Shown here: piece after piece, positions 1 to 6,039 of the stretch
Layout: every line of letters starts with the position of its first letter
Numbering within the stretch: position 1 is the first letter of the stretch
Assembly (NCBI GenBank): GCA_947424995.1
Contig: CANDYO010000065.1
Location: forward strand, 1 to 10,835
Direction of reading: 5' to 3'
DNA from: Rickettsiales bacterium
Lineage (GTDB): Bacteria > Pseudomonadota > Alphaproteobacteria > Rickettsiales > CANDYO01
DNA: 10,835 nt
Notes under the pieces: model-generated
Told to the model about the DNA's origin: nothing
What the model saw: the letters and a program-made list of their open reading frames with translations, nothing else
The model's database searches: none
Translations under genes and position numbers: made by a program

Positions 1-156
1 TAGAGCGCTCGGCGTACCTTACATTTATCAAAACAATAGGCTATGCTCTTTTTGCAAAAATAAGTGGCTTCAAAAATTATTTTTACAATATTTAAAAATA
101 CATAGTTGATGACGGTAAACCTAAAAATGTGGGATAGAATGAAGATTCCTTAAGCT
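1..156. other. Non-coding left edge, downstream of proA
   Basis: No coding region is supported here. Visible structures are a small perfect palindrome GAGCGCTC (3-10), an AGAGC/GCTCT pair (2-6 and 45-49) followed by a T-run, and the 12-bp palindrome TTTTTGCAAAAA (49-60). The AGAGC...GCTCT-TTTT arrangement could be the end of a plus-strand terminator for a gene left of the window, but the loop is long and I would not call it. No clear terminator for the proline operon is seen on the minus strand. Confidence 0.4.
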
Positions 157-1407
157 TTATGCTCTAATATGTCCATCTCCAGAAACTAGCCATTTGTAAC
201 TAGTTAAAGCTTCTAACCCCATTGGACCACGTGCGTGTAGCTTTTGAGTGCTAATACCTATCTCAGCTCCCATTCCAAATTGATTTCCATCAGTAAAAGC
301 GGTCGATGCATTAATATATACAACTGCAGCATCCACATATTCTATAAAATATTCAATTGCAATTTGATCTTCTGCAATGATAGCTTCACTATGACCAGAG
401 CTATGGTGCGTAATATGCTCTACTGCTTGCTTAGTAGAGCTTACCGTTTTTATTGACATTTTATATGATAAGAACTCTTGGCCGAAATCGCTAGGTTTAG
501 CCTTATTAAGTAGTTTTTTAGGATATAACGATTCTAGCTGCTTATAGCTTTTTTCATCGGCAAAAATTTCCACCTCTTTAATTATAAGTGGCTCAATAAG
601 TTTAAATAGATCCTCTAGCCTTTGTTCGTGAATTATTAAGCAATCCAGAGCATTACAAACGCTAACTCTTCTTGTTTTAGCATTATCAACAATTGCTCTT
701 CCTTTTGTTATATCACCACTTAAATGGAAGTATGTATGCACAATGCCAGCGCCAGTTTCGATCACCGGTATTTTGGCATTGTCTCGAACAAAATTGATAA
801 GTGCCCTACTTCCTCTGGGAATGCATACATCTACTAGACCAGTTGCATTTAAAAGGATATTGGTCGCTTCTCTTTCTTTAGGCATTAAATAAATAACATT
901 CTGATTTACAGCTTGATTCTTAAGTACATCTGCAATAATTTTTACTAAAATCTTATTACTATAATCTGCGTCTTTACTACCTTTTAGGATACAAGCATTT
1001 CCAGATTTAAAACATAATGCAAACACATCTATAGTTACGTTAGGTCTTGATTCATAAATAACGCTAACAACCCCTAAAGGAACGGATATTTTTTTAATAT
1101 GTAAGCCATTTGGTTGAGTTTTTTCTTCTAAAGATTTGCCGAGAGGATTAGTTAAAGAGGCTACTAGTTCAACTTCATCTGCCATAGTAATGATTCTATT
1201 TTTTGAAAGTAATAGTCGATCATATCTTGAATCTTCTGGAGACATTAATACTAAGTCTTTTAGATTCTCTTTTAGAATAACATCAACATTTTCTTTTAAT
1301 GCTACGGCAAGCGCTAATAGCACTTGATTACGTTGTTGTTCGCTTAAGTGAAGTAAACTATAGCTTGCTTCTTTAGTTTTTGCTATTTTTTCAATAATTG
1401 TTTCCAT
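157..1407 (-). CDS. proA: Gamma-glutamyl phosphate reductase ProA
   Basis: This enzyme catalyses the second step of proline synthesis from glutamate: NADPH-dependent reduction of gamma-glutamyl phosphate to glutamate-5-semialdehyde in the cytoplasm. The 416-residue product has the usual length of the family. The aldehyde-dehydrogenase fold signatures are clear: YESRPNVTID (118-127) in the cofactor domain, the catalytic cysteine Cys251 in the segment VSVCNALDCLIIH, and the family C-terminal block FGMGAEIGISTQKLHARGP (377-395) followed by MGLEALTSYKW. The ATG at 1407 is preceded by AAAGAG at about 7 nt. It is the last gene of proC-proB-proA, starting 11 nt after the proB stop, so it is almost certainly cotranscribed and metabolically coupled with ProB. 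No active-site residue appears lost. Confidence 0.97.
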   Translation of the reverse strand: METIIEKIAKTKEASYSLLHLSEQQRNQVLLALAVALKENVDVILKENLKDLVLMSPEDSRYDRLLLSKNRIITMADEVELVASLTNPLGKSLEEKTQPNGLHIKKISVPLGVVSVIYESRPNVTIDVFALCFKSGNACILKGSKDADYSNKILVKIIADVLKNQAVNQNVIYLMPKEREATNILLNATGLVDVCIPRGSRALINFVRDNAKIPVIETGAGIVHTYFHLSGDITKGRAIVDNAKTRRVSVCNALDCLIIHEQRLEDLFKLIEPLIIKEVEIFADEKSYKQLESLYPKKLLNKAKPSDFGQEFLSYKMSIKTVSSTKQAVEHITHHSSGHSEAIIAEDQIAIEYFIEYVDAAVVYINASTAFTDGNQFGMGAEIGISTQKLHARGPMGLEALTSYKWLVSGDGHIRA

Positions 1408-1418
1408 TCTTATACTCT

Positions 1419-2489
1419 TTAAATTTGTAAATAGTCATAATGAATAAATTCTGGTTTATTCTTTTGATTTAAATATCCTGCTAATTTTATAGCATCATAT
1501 TTTGCGATCCCAACACCTATTTTACTTCCATTAGGAGCTAATATTTCCACTAGATCTCCTTTATGAAAGTCTCCAGTTAATTTCTCTATTCCAATTGGTA
1601 ATATGCTAATCACTTGTTTATTTTCTTTCAATATTTTAAATAAACATGAATTTACAGAGATCGAACCATTTTGTTTATCAGAGCTAAAGGCTATCCATTT
1701 TTTGATGTTTGATTTTTTCTTACTTGCTAAAATTTTTGTACCAATAGCTTCATTATTTACAATACGAAGAATAACTTCAACTTGATTAACATTGGCTATG
1801 TGGGTCACGATACCCAAATCTGACATTTTACGAGCAGTTCCAAGTTTACTAACCATTCCACCTCTTCCGTGAATGCTTTTAGTAACTGAAACTTCTGGCC
1901 AATTTTTATTATCTATATCAATTAGTGGAATTAATTTTGCTTCTGGATTATCTGGGTGTCCATCATACACGCCATCTACATTACTTAGAATAATCAATTT
2001 ATCTGCATTCATTTGAGCTGCGATCAATCCAGCTAATTCATCATTATCGGTAAACATTAACTCCTCAATTGCAACACTATCATTCTCATTGATAATTGGT
2101 ACAATATTTTTATGTTCTAATATTTCTCGCAATAATCTAGCGATATTAAGATAATGTTGCCTAGTTTGAAAGTCTTGTTTTGTTAATAATAATTGAGCCG
2201 CTAGTATATTGTGATCTCTAAACATATTAGCATAAATATGAATTAATTCATGCTGACCTATACTTGCTAAAACTTGTTTTTCGCCTATTGAACTACCATA
2301 TTCTCTTCCCAATAGCTGACGAGCTACTCTTCTTCCAGAACCAACTGCTCCAGAGGTCACTAAAATAATATGATGCCCTTCTAGTTGTAGTTTAGCAATC
2401 TGCTTTACTAAAGTTAACATTACTTGTTCAAGGGGAGTTCCATCACTTGATAATATAGCTTGGGTGCCAACTTTAACAATAATTTTCAT
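1419..2489 (-). CDS. proB: Glutamate 5-kinase ProB with C-terminal PUA domain
   Basis: This kinase phosphorylates glutamate on its gamma carboxyl with ATP, the committed and normally proline-inhibited step of proline synthesis. The 356 residues comprise an amino-acid-kinase domain (about 1-255) and a PUA domain (about 273-350). Recognisable motifs are VKVGT (5-9), TSGAVGSG (45-52), NENDSV (134-139), FTDND (146-150), LSNVDGVY (168-175) and GRGGMVSK (208-215), matching the phosphate- and substrate-binding elements of the family. The ATG shares its first base with the proC stop (TAATG at 2491-2487), so translation is probably coupled to proC. The linker around 255-270 is lysine-rich. The full two-domain form, as in enteric bacteria, is kept; some lineages lack the PUA domain. 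Confidence 0.97.
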   Translation of the reverse strand: MKIIVKVGTQAILSSDGTPLEQVMLTLVKQIAKLQLEGHHIILVTSGAVGSGRRVARQLLGREYGSSIGEKQVLASIGQHELIHIYANMFRDHNILAAQLLLTKQDFQTRQHYLNIARLLREILEHKNIVPIINENDSVAIEELMFTDNDELAGLIAAQMNADKLIILSNVDGVYDGHPDNPEAKLIPLIDIDNKNWPEVSVTKSIHGRGGMVSKLGTARKMSDLGIVTHIANVNQVEVILRIVNNEAIGTKILASKKKSNIKKWIAFSSDKQNGSISVNSCLFKILKENKQVISILPIGIEKLTGDFHKGDLVEILAPNGSKIGVGIAKYDAIKLAGYLNQKNKPEFIHYDYLQI

Positions 2490-3280
2490 TATCCTAACTC
2501 CTTTAATCTATCTAACGCAGCAATAATAGCTTTATTCATAGTTTCTAATAAAAGCGGTTGTAAAACTTTAAGAGCAGCCTCAGTTACTCCACCTTTACTT
2601 GCAACCGCATTAGTTAATTGATCGAAATTATGATTATCTGAAGTTAATAGCGCGCTACCTAAAAATGTTTGTTGGATTAACTCTCTGGCTATTTTTTCTT
2701 CTACTCCAGCTTGGATGGTAATTTGAGTAAGAACTTCAGCTAAAAGGAAAAAATATGCAGGCCCGGAAGCTGAAAGTGGAGTGAGAAGATCAAGCATATC
2801 TTCTGAGACTAACCAAATCATTTTGCCAGAAACATTAAACAGTTGATCTACTAAAACTCTCTCACTTGCTATTATATTTGGGTTCAAGCAAATTAAGTTA
2901 ACACTTTGCCCTAACTTCATAGCTATATTTGGCATTATTCGAATAATTTTTTGCGGCTCTTCAAAATATAATGCAAGTTTTTTAAGAGTTACGCCTGCAA
3001 GCAATGAGATAATAAGTTTATCTTTTAAGTATGAACTGGATTCTGACATGAATGCTTGTAAATGCTGCGGTTTCATAGCTAGGACCACTATGTCTGCTAT
3101 GAAATCAGCTGGAATAGCTTGAATGTTTTTATAAAAATAGATTTTATCATTTACTTGAAATAGATTCTGCGCTGACAAACTAGGCTGCACCACCATAATT
3201 TTAGAAGCAACTTCACTTAAACTCCAAGCTTTTAATAATGCTTTGCCTAGGTTACCACAACCTATTAGTAATATATTCAT
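2489..3280 (-). CDS. proC: Pyrroline-5-carboxylate reductase ProC
   Basis: This enzyme reduces 1-pyrroline-5-carboxylate to L-proline with NAD(P)H, the last step of the pathway. The 263 residues are typical for the family. Signatures include the N-terminal dinucleotide-binding loop IGCGNLG (6-12), MKPQ (69-72), SLLAGV (92-97), RIMPN (114-118), SGPAYFFLL (172-180) and the C-terminal substrate-site helix SKGGVTEAAL (228-237), which corresponds to the usual PGGTT-type motif. It is the first gene of the operon and overlaps proB by one base. A weak candidate promoter lies in the divergent gap. The ATG at 3280 has only a poor ribosome-binding site (AAGAGA), but the glycine-rich loop begins immediately after it, so the start is secure. 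Confidence 0.96.
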   Translation of the reverse strand: MNILLIGCGNLGKALLKAWSLSEVASKIMVVQPSLSAQNLFQVNDKIYFYKNIQAIPADFIADIVVLAMKPQHLQAFMSESSSYLKDKLIISLLAGVTLKKLALYFEEPQKIIRIMPNIAMKLGQSVNLICLNPNIIASERVLVDQLFNVSGKMIWLVSEDMLDLLTPLSASGPAYFFLLAEVLTQITIQAGVEEKIARELIQQTFLGSALLTSDNHNFDQLTNAVASKGGVTEAALKVLQPLLLETMNKAIIAALDRLKELG

Positions 3281-3311
3281 GACTATCTCTTAATTTACTT
3301 TGATTTTTTTT

Positions 3312-3340
3312 ATCATATCAAAATTTATTGCTGTTGTTTA
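3312..3340 (-). promoter_or_regulatory. Candidate proCBA promoter
   Basis: On the minus strand TAAACA (3340-3335) is followed after 17 bp by TATGAT (3317-3312). This gives a start near 3305 and a leader of about 25 nt before proC. Match to the sigma-70 consensus is 4/6 for the -35 and 5/6 for the -10. In such AT-rich DNA similar matches arise by chance, so this is only a plausible call. Confidence 0.35.
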
Positions 3341-3356
3341 ATTAAATAGTTATACT
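3328..3356 (+). promoter_or_regulatory. Candidate promoter of the alpha/beta hydrolase gene
   Basis: TTGCTG (3328-3333), a 17-bp spacer and TATACT (3351-3356) form a sigma-70-like promoter. The -10 matches 5/6, the -35 only TTG. It overlaps the predicted proCBA promoter on the other strand, so the two would be face-to-face in a 117-bp divergent gap. Predicted start is near 3363, with a leader of about 35 nt. Confidence 0.4.
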
Positions 3357-3397
3357 CCCCTTCTCTTTATTGTAAAGGCAGATAAAAATGATGAAGT

Positions 3398-4114
3398 GTG
3401 CAAATGATTCCTAAAATTAAAGCTGTTTTTCTTCCTGGAAAATTATGTGATCAAAGACTATGGGCAGAAACAATGAATGCTCTCACCGAAGTTATAGATC
3501 CAATTTTTGTTGATTTTCGTTCAGAGCAGACTTTAGAAGGAATGCTTGAGGCGGTATTAAATTGTTGCGAGGAAAAGTTTATCTTAATTGGCTTTTCGAT
3601 GGGAGGTTATGTTGCGCAAGAATTTGCTTTAAAATTCCCCGATAGAATATTAGGGCTTGCATTAATTGCTGTATCAGCAGATGGCTATAGCATAGAAGAA
3701 AAAGCTCTTCAAATGAAATTTATAGATAATGCCAAACAAATGGGCTTCAAGGGCTTATCAGATACTGCATTGCGTAAATTTATTCATCCCAGCCGATATC
3801 AGGACGAAGACCTTGTTCAGCTTATTAAAAATATGGCCAGCGAAAGCGGAGTTAAAACTTTTATTGCTCAGCACGAAGCAACTATAAATCGTAGATCAAG
3901 ACTGGTTGATTTAGCAAAACTTAATTGCGCTACGATTATAGTAGCTAGCCGTGAAGATCAAGTTGTACCGCTCGCATTGATTGAAAATATGTCTAATAAT
4001 ATACTTGGATCTGAATTAAAAATTATAGATAATTGCGGCCATATGATACCACTTGAACAACCAGAAAAATTAAATGATACACTTAAAAAATGGATTAGAA
4101 ACATAGTAAATTAA
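3398..4114 (+). CDS. Alpha/beta-fold hydrolase, substrate unknown
   Basis: This is a cytoplasmic serine hydrolase of about 238 residues with no signal peptide. The fold is shown by the N-terminal strand with LPGKLCDQRLW (12-22), a motif common in a family of small proteobacterial hydrolases; the nucleophile elbow GFSMGG (65-70, Ser67); the acid residue Asp187 in ASREDQVVP; and His215 in NCGHMIPLEQPE. The triad is intact, so it should be active as an esterase or thioesterase-like enzyme, but the substrate cannot be read from the sequence. It resembles the BioH/MenH superfamily without being assignable to either. The start is ambiguous: GTG at 3398 (used here) or ATG at 3404 give nearly the same protein. 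It is a single gene, divergent from the proline operon. Confidence 0.85.
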   Translation: MQMIPKIKAVFLPGKLCDQRLWAETMNALTEVIDPIFVDFRSEQTLEGMLEAVLNCCEEKFILIGFSMGGYVAQEFALKFPDRILGLALIAVSADGYSIEEKALQMKFIDNAKQMGFKGLSDTALRKFIHPSRYQDEDLVQLIKNMASESGVKTFIAQHEATINRRSRLVDLAKLNCATIIVASREDQVVPLALIENMSNNILGSELKIIDNCGHMIPLEQPEKLNDTLKKWIRNIVN

Positions 4115-4162
4115 TTACAATAGCAATAAAATTGCGCTCCTGATTACAAAACTTCTTCAAAT

Positions 4163-4203
4163 TTGATTTAGATCAAATCTGTATTTTAGATACCTCCTAC
4201 AAT
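4163..4203 (+). promoter_or_regulatory. FNR-type binding site with class II -10 element
   Basis: TTGAT-TTAG-ATCAA (4163-4176) is an exact match to the FNR/ANR family consensus TTGAT-N4-ATCAA, and the dyad extends to 7 bp per arm (4161-4178). TACAAT at 4198-4203 is a 5/6 match to a -10 box. If transcription starts near 4211, the box is centred at about -41.5, the classical position for activation by FNR. The next gene in this direction is the lipoprotein at 4422. The hairpin could alternatively end the hydrolase transcript, but it has no following T-run. Confidence 0.6.
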
Positions 4204-4234
4204 GACTATGTAGCAAATTTTTGCTCACTAGATT

Positions 4235-4396
4235 ATACCAATCTTCAGTAATAACTGAACATTTGGAGAGTTAAGCGTCATCCCTGGCAAGCTACGCTAA
4301 AAGCGCTGCGCTACCGGGGATCTCAGGAGTTTTATCCTCATGAGATCCTATGGTCTTGGACTTCGTCCTCGCCTAAGATGACGTGGGAATTGGTAT
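4235..4396 (+). repeat. MITE-like palindromic repeat, family A copy 1
   Basis: This element of about 160 bp is bounded by the 8-bp inverted repeat ATACCAAT (4235-4242) and ATTGGTAT (4389-4396). Inside are a second inverted pair CGTCATC (4276-4282) / GATGACG (4377-4383) and a hairpin with arms GGATCTCA (4318-4325) and TGAGATCC (4341-4348). A second copy lies reversed at 8924-9054 and shares CGTCATCCCTG, CGGGGATCTC and the outer ends GGGAATTGG. No open reading frame is present, so it would need a transposase in trans. It lies between the FNR-type promoter and the lipoprotein gene, and its right end abuts the lipoprotein leader. Confidence 0.75.
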
Positions 4397-4406
4397 TATT
4401 TATAAT
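4378..4406 (+). promoter_or_regulatory. Possible lipoprotein promoter using the repeat end as -35
   Basis: ATGACG (4378-4383), part of the inverted repeat of the element, lies 17 bp before a perfect TATAAT (4401-4406). The -35 match is 4/6. The start would fall near 4413, within the Shine-Dalgarno region, leaving almost no leader. This makes the promoter doubtful despite the good -10. Confidence 0.25.
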
Positions 4407-4411
4407 AACCT

Positions 4412-4416
4412 GGAGG
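4412..4416 (+). promoter_or_regulatory. Ribosome-binding site fixing the lipoprotein start
   Basis: GGAGG lies 5 nt before the ATG at 4422. It selects this ATG over the in-frame upstream start at 4383, which would put a non-signal extension before the signal peptide and begin inside the repeat. Confidence 0.8.
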
Positions 4417-4421
4417 TAATT

Positions 4422-4628
4422 ATGTTAAAATTAAAAAAAATAATTATATGTGTTGCAATTAGCGCTTTATTAACTTCTTGTTGTATGAGTAAAGCAGATA
4501 GAGATACATTAAATCAAGCTAGTATAGATGCCAAGGAAGCGAAAATATTAGCGGCTGATGCTCTTGTAGAAGCTAATATAGCTGTGCAAAAATCAGAAAG
4601 AATTTTTAAACAGTCACAAAAAAAATAA
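4422..4628 (+). CDS. Lpp-like (Braun-type) alanine-zipper lipoprotein
   Basis: This small protein of 68 residues has a signal peptide MLKLKKIIICVAISALLTS and a lipobox LTSC with lipidated Cys20, leaving a mature protein of about 49 residues. The mature part is helical with regularly spaced alanines (DAKEAKILAADALVEANIAV), as in the alanine-zipper trimer of the E. coli major lipoprotein, and it ends in ...QKK. Known family behaviour is anchoring in the outer membrane by the N-terminal lipid and covalent linkage of the C-terminal lysine to peptidoglycan by an L,D-transpeptidase. Such an enzyme is the next gene, 6 bp downstream, which strongly supports the assignment. It is slightly shorter than E. 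coli Lpp. Expression may depend on the FNR-type promoter upstream of the inserted repeat. Confidence 0.85.
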   Translation: MLKLKKIIICVAISALLTSCCMSKADRDTLNQASIDAKEAKILAADALVEANIAVQKSERIFKQSQKK

Positions 4629-4634
4629 AAAGTT

Positions 4635-5579
4635 GTGAAAATATTTATTAAAATAAAGCAGAAACAAAAAAACTTCTATAGGCTTACCAAATATTTTGTT
4701 TTTGCTTTATTAATAGTTATTTGTTTTGATAGCTTTGCACATAAATACATTAATAAATCTAATATAATAGGAGAGATTTTAACCCATAGAGTCTCTGAAG
4801 ATGAAACCTTCTATGATATCGCACGAAATTATGATCTTGGAATTGAAGAATTAATTTACGCAAATCCAAAAATTGATCCATGGCTCCCTGGCGAAGGAGC
4901 TAGTGTTGTTATTCCATCAATGCATATTTTACCATTAGCAAAATGTGAAGGGATTATTATAAATAAAGCGGAGCTTCGGTTATATTATTTTTCTAAAGCC
5001 TCTAAAACTTGTAATATTGAACATGTTTTGACCTTTCCAATTGGTTTAGGAGAAAACGGATTTGATACTCCGCTTGGAGTTGCGCATGTCATAAAAAAAC
5101 AAAAAAATCCATTTTGGATCCCACCGGTATCGATAAAATTAGAAAAACCTTATTTAGCAGAAATTATTCCACCAGGAGATGACAATCCATTAGGTAATTA
5201 TGCAATTTATTTGAGCTGGCCAGAAATTTTAATTCATGGAACTAATAAACCTTGGAGTGTAGGTACTTATAGCACTCATGGATGTATTAGAATGTATCCA
5301 GAAGACATCGAACTCTTATTTAAGAAAGTTAGAGTTGGAACAATGGTTCAAGTAATCGATCAACCGGTTAAAATAGGCTGGTTTGGAGATAATTTATATA
5401 TTGAAGTAGCTCTAACTCAAGAACAAAGATTTCAATTAGATTTATTCGGAAAAGTGATAATTGTTCCAAATCTTGATGTTATCAAAAGAAAAATTATTAA
5501 TCAGTATAAAAATGTAAATGAAAATGCTCTTGATAATGCGCTTCAAGGCTTTCAAGGTATTCCAATCAAAATTAATTAA
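4635..5579 (+). CDS. LysM + YkuD L,D-transpeptidase (ErfK/YbiS family)
   Basis: This periplasmic cysteine transpeptidase of 314 residues uses the L-Lys/DAP tetrapeptide stem to cross-link peptidoglycan or attach lipoproteins to it. A hydrophobic segment at about 18-35, ending SFAH, is a signal peptide or anchor. A LysM-like domain spans about 49-93 (HRVSEDETFYDIARNY through NPWLPGE-like ...VVIP). The YkuD catalytic domain spans about 103-241, with His201 in ILIHGT and the active motif STHGCIRM (213-220, nucleophile Cys217). A C-terminal tail of about 70 residues follows. The LysM-YkuD order is that of E. coli ErfK/YbiS/YcfS, which link Braun lipoprotein to peptidoglycan. The start is a GTG with no clear Shine-Dalgarno site, 6 bp after the lipoprotein stop, so it probably relies on translational coupling. 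Confidence 0.93.
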   Translation: MKIFIKIKQKQKNFYRLTKYFVFALLIVICFDSFAHKYINKSNIIGEILTHRVSEDETFYDIARNYDLGIEELIYANPKIDPWLPGEGASVVIPSMHILPLAKCEGIIINKAELRLYYFSKASKTCNIEHVLTFPIGLGENGFDTPLGVAHVIKKQKNPFWIPPVSIKLEKPYLAEIIPPGDDNPLGNYAIYLSWPEILIHGTNKPWSVGTYSTHGCIRMYPEDIELLFKKVRVGTMVQVIDQPVKIGWFGDNLYIEVALTQEQRFQLDLFGKVIIVPNLDVIKRKIINQYKNVNENALDNALQGFQGIPIKIN

Positions 5580-5692
5580 TTTAATCATTTTCTCCTCAGT
5601 ACAGGACATAAAGATTAACAATATATTTTTTAAGGTTGTCTTCATTCAGAGTGCCCTACCCATATAAATATGGTATTAACAAAAAAGAAGTC
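5580..5692. other. Non-coding gap after the transpeptidase gene
   Basis: No gene is supported. A small inverted repeat CCATA/TATGG (5660-5664 and 5669-5673) is visible, too short and without a T-run to call as a terminator. The minus-strand open frame across this region is a shadow of the transpeptidase gene running out into the gap. Confidence 0.4.
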
Positions 5693-5879
5693 TGGCATCA
5701 TTGCGAGAAAAACCCTTCATAGCCGTAGGATGGATGGGTTTTTGTGGCAATCCAGGTAAGAATTCAGATTCGTAAAATCTGCTTAATTATTATAATGAAG
5801 CCTTCGGTTTATTTTTTACCTGGATTGCCATGATTTTTTCTTCTGCCTGCGGCATAGCAAAAATCTCGCAATGACACCA
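5693..5879 (+). repeat. Composite REP-like palindromic element, family B
   Basis: This is a 187-bp nested palindrome. The outer arms TGGCATCATTGCGAGA (5693-5708) and the complement of TGGTGTCATTGCGAGA (5864-5879) agree at 14 of 16 bases. The inner arms TGGCAATCCAGGTAA (5745-5759) and TTACCTGGATTGCCA (5816-5830) are a perfect 15-bp inverted repeat. Between them lies a small hairpin CAGATT/AATCTG (5765-5770 and 5776-5781). Each half therefore runs TCATTGCGAG...GGCAATCC, a layout seen in REP-like repeats of many bacterial genomes. It has no coding capacity and is unrelated to the family A repeat. Confidence 0.75.
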
Positions 5880-5950
5880 ATTTTAAGGTTTTTTTTAATA
5901 ATTTAAAACTGTCTAGTGGTATGCCTTTCTTCTCATAAAATTAGAATCAC

Positions 5951-5964
5951 TTGATATGTATCAA
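5951..5964 (+). promoter_or_regulatory. FNR-type binding site upstream of the BON gene
   Basis: TTGAT-ATGT-ATCAA is an exact FNR/ANR-family consensus; the dyad extends to ACTTGAT/ATCAAGT (5949-5966). Centre at 5957.5 predicts a class II transcription start near 5999, 41 nt before the ATG at 6040. The -10 at the expected place (TAAGCT, 5987-5992) is poor, 3/6; TAAGAT at 5980-5985 is better but about 7 bp too close. Promoter strength is thus uncertain, though the box itself is clear. Confidence 0.6.
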
Positions 5965-6027
5965 GTCATCATTTCAAAATAAGATGTAAGCTAAAAAATG
6001 ACGAAAGAACATTTTGAATCTTATCTG

Positions 6028-6032
6028 GGAGG
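6028..6032 (+). promoter_or_regulatory. Ribosome-binding site fixing the BON protein start
   Basis: GGAGG inside GGGAGGGG lies 7 nt before the ATG at 6040. The in-frame ATG at 5998 has no such site and would sit at the predicted transcription start, so 6040 is preferred. Confidence 0.8.
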
Positions 6033-6039
6033 GGTAATC

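Noticed and set aside
1..60. Left-edge palindromes as part of a tRNA or another family A repeat copy
   Set aside because: No cloverleaf can be drawn and none of the family A landmarks (CGTCATCCC, ATACCAA) is present.
284..299. TTGAT-TTCC-ATCAG, a near match to an FNR box
   Set aside because: One mismatch and lies within the proA coding sequence far from any gene start.
244..456. Plus-strand open frame of about 70 codons
   Set aside because: It is antisense to proA, has no ribosome-binding site and no recognisable features; a shadow of the real gene.
1136..1785. Two plus-strand open frames of about 60 codons inside proA and proB
   Set aside because: Both are antisense shadows with serine/phenylalanine-rich composition typical of reversed AT-rich genes.
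4122..4136. GCAAT/ATTGC hairpin after the hydrolase stop as a terminator
   Set aside because: Stem is only 5 bp and is followed by GCTCCTG rather than a T-run.
4235..4396. Nested palindromes as a CRISPR array or attachment site
   Set aside because: There are no regularly spaced direct repeats, no cas genes and no integrase; the structure is inverted, not tandem.
5474..5488. TTGAT-GTT-ATCAA palindrome
   Set aside because: Spacer is 3 instead of 4 bp and it lies inside the transpeptidase coding sequence.
5442..5645. Minus-strand frame of 67 codons at the end of the transpeptidase gene
   Set aside because: Overlaps a well-supported coding region antisense; low-complexity Ile/Asn-rich product without a plausible start site.
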